This document shows positions 60,768 through 64,000 of a DNA stretch of 64,000 nt, piece after piece. The translations under genes and the position numbers were made by a program. The notes beneath the pieces were generated by a model. The model was not told the origin of the DNA. It made no database searches and saw only the letters and a program-made list of their open reading frames with translations. This stretch comes from Oscillospiraceae bacterium. GTDB lineage: Bacteria > Bacillota > Clostridia > Oscillospirales > Oscillospiraceae. The DNA is taken from assembly GCA_902761635.1 (NCBI GenBank), contig CACWLG010000001.1, forward strand, positions 89,867 through 153,866. Reading direction: 5' to 3'. How positions within the stretch are numbered: the first letter of the stretch is position 1; every line of letters starts with the position of its first letter.

Positions 60768-61703
60768 ATGGCGATCGTAGTCGTGGGTGCCGTCTTCGTG
60801 GATGTCAAGGGCTTTCCGGACGACCTGTATCTGCCGACCGGGCGCAACGCCGGGTCCATTGAGTTTGTCCACGGCGGCGTGGGCCGCAATGTGGCGGAGG
60901 ATATCGCCAATGTGGAGCTGCGCCCCACCTTCGTGAGTCTGGTGGACGGGAGCGCGCAGGGCGAGGAGGTCATCCGCAAGCTCAGAAAGCACAAGGTCAA
61001 CACCGACTATATCCGCGTTGTCCCAAACGGCATGGGTATGTGGCTGGCTGTGTTCGACGCCTCCGGCGACCTCGCCGGCTCCATCTCCCGGCGGCCGGAC
61101 CTCTGGCCCATCTGCGGCATTCTCGATGAAAAAGGGGACGAGATCTTCCGCGACGCCGACAGTGTGGTCATCGAGGCGGATATCGGCAAGGACATCGTCA
61201 AGCGTGTGCTGGACCTGGCGGAGAAGCACGGCAAGCCTGTATACGGCGTGGTGGCCAATATGAGCCTCGCCTCGGAGCGGCGGGATTTTCTGCAGCGCAT
61301 GGACTGCTTCGTCTGCAATCAGGCAGAGGCCGGCATCCTCTTCGTGACGGACTATTCCAAAGCAACGCCTGAAGAGCTGTGCGCGGATCTGCCCGAGCGG
61401 CTCAGGAGCGCCAACATTCCGTCCATCGTCGTCACCATGGGCAGCCGCGGCTCTGTCTACGCCGATATTAACGGTGAGGTGGGGTATTACCCGGCTGAGC
61501 ATGTGAAGGTGCGCGACACCACCGGTGCCGGAGACGCCTTCTGCGCCGGGGTCGCCATCGGCCTGAGCTATCACAAGAGCATGCGGGAGGCTGTGGAGAT
61601 CGGCACGCGCCTTGCCGCGTCTGTCATCAAGGTATCGGAAAACGTCTGCCCCCGCTTTCGTCCACGTGAGCTGGGCCTGGACATTGATGTGGAGGAGGAC
61701 TGA
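60768..61703 (+). CDS. PfkB family carbohydrate kinase
   Basis: A 311-residue ribokinase-fold sugar kinase. N-terminal MAIVVVGAVFVDVKGFPDDL and FVHGGVGRNVAEDIAN carry the sugar-binding motif, and the C-terminal VRDTTGAGDAFCAGVAIGL the catalytic Asp and anion hole. It phosphorylates a sugar or nucleoside; the substrate cannot be read from this. Divergent from galM but separated by two promoters. The start follows GCGGGAGGAACTGC. Confidence 0.92.
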   Translation: MAIVVVGAVFVDVKGFPDDLYLPTGRNAGSIEFVHGGVGRNVAEDIANVELRPTFVSLVDGSAQGEEVIRKLRKHKVNTDYIRVVPNGMGMWLAVFDASGDLAGSISRRPDLWPICGILDEKGDEIFRDADSVVIEADIGKDIVKRVLDLAEKHGKPVYGVVANMSLASERRDFLQRMDCFVCNQAEAGILFVTDYSKATPEELCADLPERLRSANIPSIVVTMGSRGSVYADINGEVGYYPAEHVKVRDTTGAGDAFCAGVAIGLSYHKSMREAVEIGTRLAASVIKVSENVCPRFRPRELGLDIDVEED

Positions 61704-61781
61704 CGCTCCTGTTTTGTCCGCAGGCTCGGCGATCAACGGCAAAAGGACATTCTTGTCATCGGCCCAGAAAGGAAGACCCTT

Positions 61782-63932
61782 GTGAAAAAGTACCAGTTCG
61801 ACAAGCAGATGATGAAGAGCATGGAGGAATCCTGTCCGCCCTTCGCGGTTTTTCAGTTTCTCAGCAACCGGATCGTACCGGTGGTTCTGAGCGCCGGCTT
61901 CTGTGAGCTGTTCGGCTTTGATGACCGTGCGGAGGCGTACAGGGTCATGGAGTATGACACCTACCGCGACACCCACCCGGACGATATTGCCCGCGTGGCC
62001 GAGGCGGGGCTCCGCTTCGCGCGGGAGGAGGCGGATTACGATGTGGTCTACCGGACACATCTGCCGGGGAAGGGCTATTACCGCATCATTCACTCCCGCG
62101 GGAAGCACATCTGGCCCGAGGAGGGCGTGCGCCTGGCCTACATCTGGTACACGGACGAGGGGCGCTACACCGATCAGGGCGGCAGTATCGAGCAGAGCCT
62201 CGGCTCCCTGTTCAGCAAGCTCCTGCATGAGCAGAGCGCTATACGCGGCGCGTCCTATAACTATCTGACAGGGCTGCCCAACATGGGCTATTTCTTCGAG
62301 CTGTCCGAGGCTTGGCGGCGCAAGATCCTGGAGGCGGGCGGAAAGCCTGCCACGCTCTTTCTGGATGTCAACGGCATGCGCCACTATAACCGCCGCTACG
62401 GCTATGCCGAGGGGGATAAGCTGCTGTGCGGCATTGCAAAGCTTCTGGCGCAGTATTTCGGTGCGGACAACTGCGGGCACGTGGGACAGGACGGCTTTGT
62501 CGTCTATACCGAGGGGGAAGGCGTGGAAGAAAAGCTCAGCGCCCTCTTTGCCGAATGCGCCCGCCTCAACGGGGGCCGTTCCCGCACGCTGCGGGTGGGG
62601 ATCTATGTAGAGGAGCAGGCGCCGCTTGTCGACTCCGGCACCGCCTGTGACCGGGCAAAGCTTGCCTGCCATGTCATCCGCGGCACCATGCTGCCCAAGA
62701 TCCGCCGCTTTGACGAAAAGATGCTCGCCGATGCGGCCGAGGCCCAGTACGTGGCGGAAAGCCTGGACCGCGCGCTGGAGGAGGGCTGGATCCGTGTTTA
62801 CTATCAGCCGGTGGTGCGCACCTCAACGGGCCGTTTATGCAATGAGGAGGCGCTGGCCCGGTGGCTTGATCCGGTGCACGGCATGCTCATGCCCGACACC
62901 TTCATCCCCATTCTGGAAAAGAGCATGCTGATCTACAAGCTGGACCTCTATGTGCTGGAGCAGGTGCTGCTCCACATGCGGCAGAAGGAGGCGGCGGGAC
63001 TGGAGGCGGTGCCCGTGTCCATCAACCTCTCCCGGGCGGATTTTGAAGCCTGTGACATGGTGGAGGAGATCTGCCGCCGGGTGGACAGCGCCGGCATCAG
63101 CCGCAGCAGGATCAACATTGAGATCACCGAGAGCATGGTCGGCCGGGAGCCGGCCTATATGAAAACCCAGATCGAGCGTTTCCACCGGCTGGGCTTCCAT
63201 GTGTGGATGGACGATTTCGGCAGCGGATATTCCTCGCTGGACGTGCTGCAGAACATAGACTTCGACCTTATCAAATTCGACATGCACTTCATGCGTCGCT
63301 TTGCGGATTCGGAGAAGAGCCGGAAGATCCTGGTGGAGCTGATGAAGATGGCGCTGTCCATCGGACTCGACACTCTTGTGGAGGGGGTGGAGACCCAGGA
63401 GCAGGCGGCGTTTCTCAATCTCATCGGCTGTGACAAGGCCCAGGGCTTTCTCTTCGGGAAGCCCGCCGCGCTGGAGGTCATTCTGGACTGCTATGAGAAC
63501 GGGCGCGGCATCCGGCAGGAGGATCCTGCCCAGGCAGAGTATTATACCACCATCGGCACCACGAATCTGAGCGATCCCTCCGTGATCAGCAGCGGCAGCT
63601 TCGCGATGCACTCCTTCCCGGACACGGTGCCCATGGCGGTGCTGGAGAAGGACGGAGACCACCTGAGCCTTCTGCGCTGCAACCGCTCCTACGGGGAATA
63701 TCTGCGGCAGATCGTGGATGACGCGGAGATTGCGTACGCGGACGGAGAGATCCTTCTCAATTCGCCGGCCCTCGCCCGCATGGCCGAGAAGGCGCAGAAG
63801 TCGGAGGATTGGGTCCCCGTGCTCGAACGCAGCGACGACGGGCACATCTCCCGCTCCTTCGCCCGGCGCATTGCGGTAAACCCCGTCACCGGCGCATCGG
63901 CCATTGTGCTGGTCGTACTGGCGATCCTGTGA
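61782..63932 (+). CDS. PAS-GGDEF-EAL protein, probable c-di-GMP phosphodiesterase
   Basis: A 716-residue soluble protein. A PAS-like N-terminal domain (residues 15-130, with FGFDDRAEAYRVMEYDTYRD) is followed by a degenerate GGDEF domain (site GQDGF), an EAL domain (EEALARWLDPV, VSINLSRADFE, EITESMVG, DDFGSGYSSLDVL, VEGVETQEQ) and a C-terminal PAS-like region of about 130 residues. The EAL domain keeps the catalytic set. GTG start at 61782 follows AAAGGAAG. Confidence 0.9.
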   Translation: MKKYQFDKQMMKSMEESCPPFAVFQFLSNRIVPVVLSAGFCELFGFDDRAEAYRVMEYDTYRDTHPDDIARVAEAGLRFAREEADYDVVYRTHLPGKGYYRIIHSRGKHIWPEEGVRLAYIWYTDEGRYTDQGGSIEQSLGSLFSKLLHEQSAIRGASYNYLTGLPNMGYFFELSEAWRRKILEAGGKPATLFLDVNGMRHYNRRYGYAEGDKLLCGIAKLLAQYFGADNCGHVGQDGFVVYTEGEGVEEKLSALFAECARLNGGRSRTLRVGIYVEEQAPLVDSGTACDRAKLACHVIRGTMLPKIRRFDEKMLADAAEAQYVAESLDRALEEGWIRVYYQPVVRTSTGRLCNEEALARWLDPVHGMLMPDTFIPILEKSMLIYKLDLYVLEQVLLHMRQKEAAGLEAVPVSINLSRADFEACDMVEEICRRVDSAGISRSRINIEITESMVGREPAYMKTQIERFHRLGFHVWMDDFGSGYSSLDVLQNIDFDLIKFDMHFMRRFADSEKSRKILVELMKMALSIGLDTLVEGVETQEQAAFLNLIGCDKAQGFLFGKPAALEVILDCYENGRGIRQEDPAQAEYYTTIGTTNLSDPSVISSGSFAMHSFPDTVPMAVLEKDGDHLSLLRCNRSYGEYLRQIVDDAEIAYADGEILLNSPALARMAEKAQKSEDWVPVLERSDDGHISRSFARRIAVNPVTGASAIVLVVLAIL

Positions 63933-63940
63933 TCCTGTTG

Positions 63941-63976
63941 AAAAGACCTCCTGCCCGGCCGGGCAGGAGGTCTTTT
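63941..63976 (+). terminator. Rho-independent terminator
   Basis: AAAAGACCTCCTGCCC at 63941-63956 pairs with GGGCAGGAGGTCTTTT at 63961-63976 across GGCC, then more T. Confidence 0.93.
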
Positions 63977-64000
63977 TGTTTGATCCTTTATTTCGCTTCG

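Noticed and set aside
59595-62672. A 1025-codon minus-strand open frame
   Set aside because: Only the part up to 60626 is galM. The rest is antisense to the PfkB kinase and part of the EAL gene, without a ribosome site at its start or any family likeness.

Overview
The window looks like a chromosomal piece of a GC-rich Clostridia genome, most likely a gut Oscillospirales (Oscillospiraceae-like) bacterium. The grounds are the clustering of hprK, murB, rapZ and whiA, strong AGGAGG ribosome binding sites, many lipoproteins, CapA and BspA-type proteins, a rubrerythrin, and short palindromic intergenic repeats of a kind common in that group. The taxon is inferred, not proven. No rRNA, CRISPR array, phage module or complete insertion sequence was seen.

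Layout. 1-3.5 kb (minus): a GtrII-like glucosyltransferase fragment, a DUF711/UPF0210 protein with its ACT-domain partner, endonuclease III and a small anchored protein. 3.8-8.4 kb (plus): rarA, a DUF951 protein, a GIY-YIG protein, an acyltransferase, CapA and an unknown protein. 8.4-11.4 kb: a minus-strand EAL phosphodiesterase, then tRNA-Val (minus), tRNA-Met and tRNA-Glu (plus). 11.5-17.6 kb (plus): a MITE-like repeat, macro-domain protein, rhomboid protease, DUF523 protein, BlaI-type repressor, secreted transglutaminase, SpoU-type methyltransferase and a YczE-type membrane protein. 17.8-22.4 kb (minus): acyltransferase and dnaE. 22.5-27 kb: an ABC-ATPase relic, glf, an O-antigen ligase/polymerase and a polyprenyl glycosylphosphotransferase, i.e. 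a small surface-polysaccharide locus. 27-31 kb (minus): whiA, rapZ, murB, hprK. 31.3 kb: rpmB with an internal duplication. 31.7-35.9 kb (minus): a pseudokinase-lectin membrane protein, a beta-CASP hydrolase and carbonic anhydrase.

36-39 kb (plus): a serine hydrolase with a membrane anchor and cytoplasmic tail, a circularly permuted solute-binding lipoprotein and a LysM peptide with a double-glycine-type leader. 39.2-50.6 kb is bounded by two inverted paralogous genes for secreted proteins that share signal peptide and terminator sequence. Between them lie a sortase-like lipoprotein, YfcE phosphoesterase, aminotransferase, PHP phosphatase, thioredoxin-like protein, rubrerythrin, MgtE, a lipoprotein and an orphan tyrosine recombinase. 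50.8-51.1 kb holds 143-bp tandem repeats. 51.2-55.1 kb (minus) is an Fe3+/spermidine-type ABC importer whose permease gene is broken. 55.3-60.6 kb (minus): galM, a clostripain-like protease and three small secreted or membrane-associated proteins of unknown function. 60.8-63.9 kb (plus): a PfkB-family kinase and a second EAL protein.

The most unusual observations are: WhiA's C-terminal end replaced by translated repeat sequence; a 21-bp in-frame duplication in the zinc-binding motif of ribosomal protein L28; a circularly permuted substrate-binding protein; a leader-GG LysM peptide; a membrane pseudokinase with an external C-type lectin domain; and the three-gene cluster downstream of the clostripain-like protease. 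All assignments are by reading the sequence; no database search was run.
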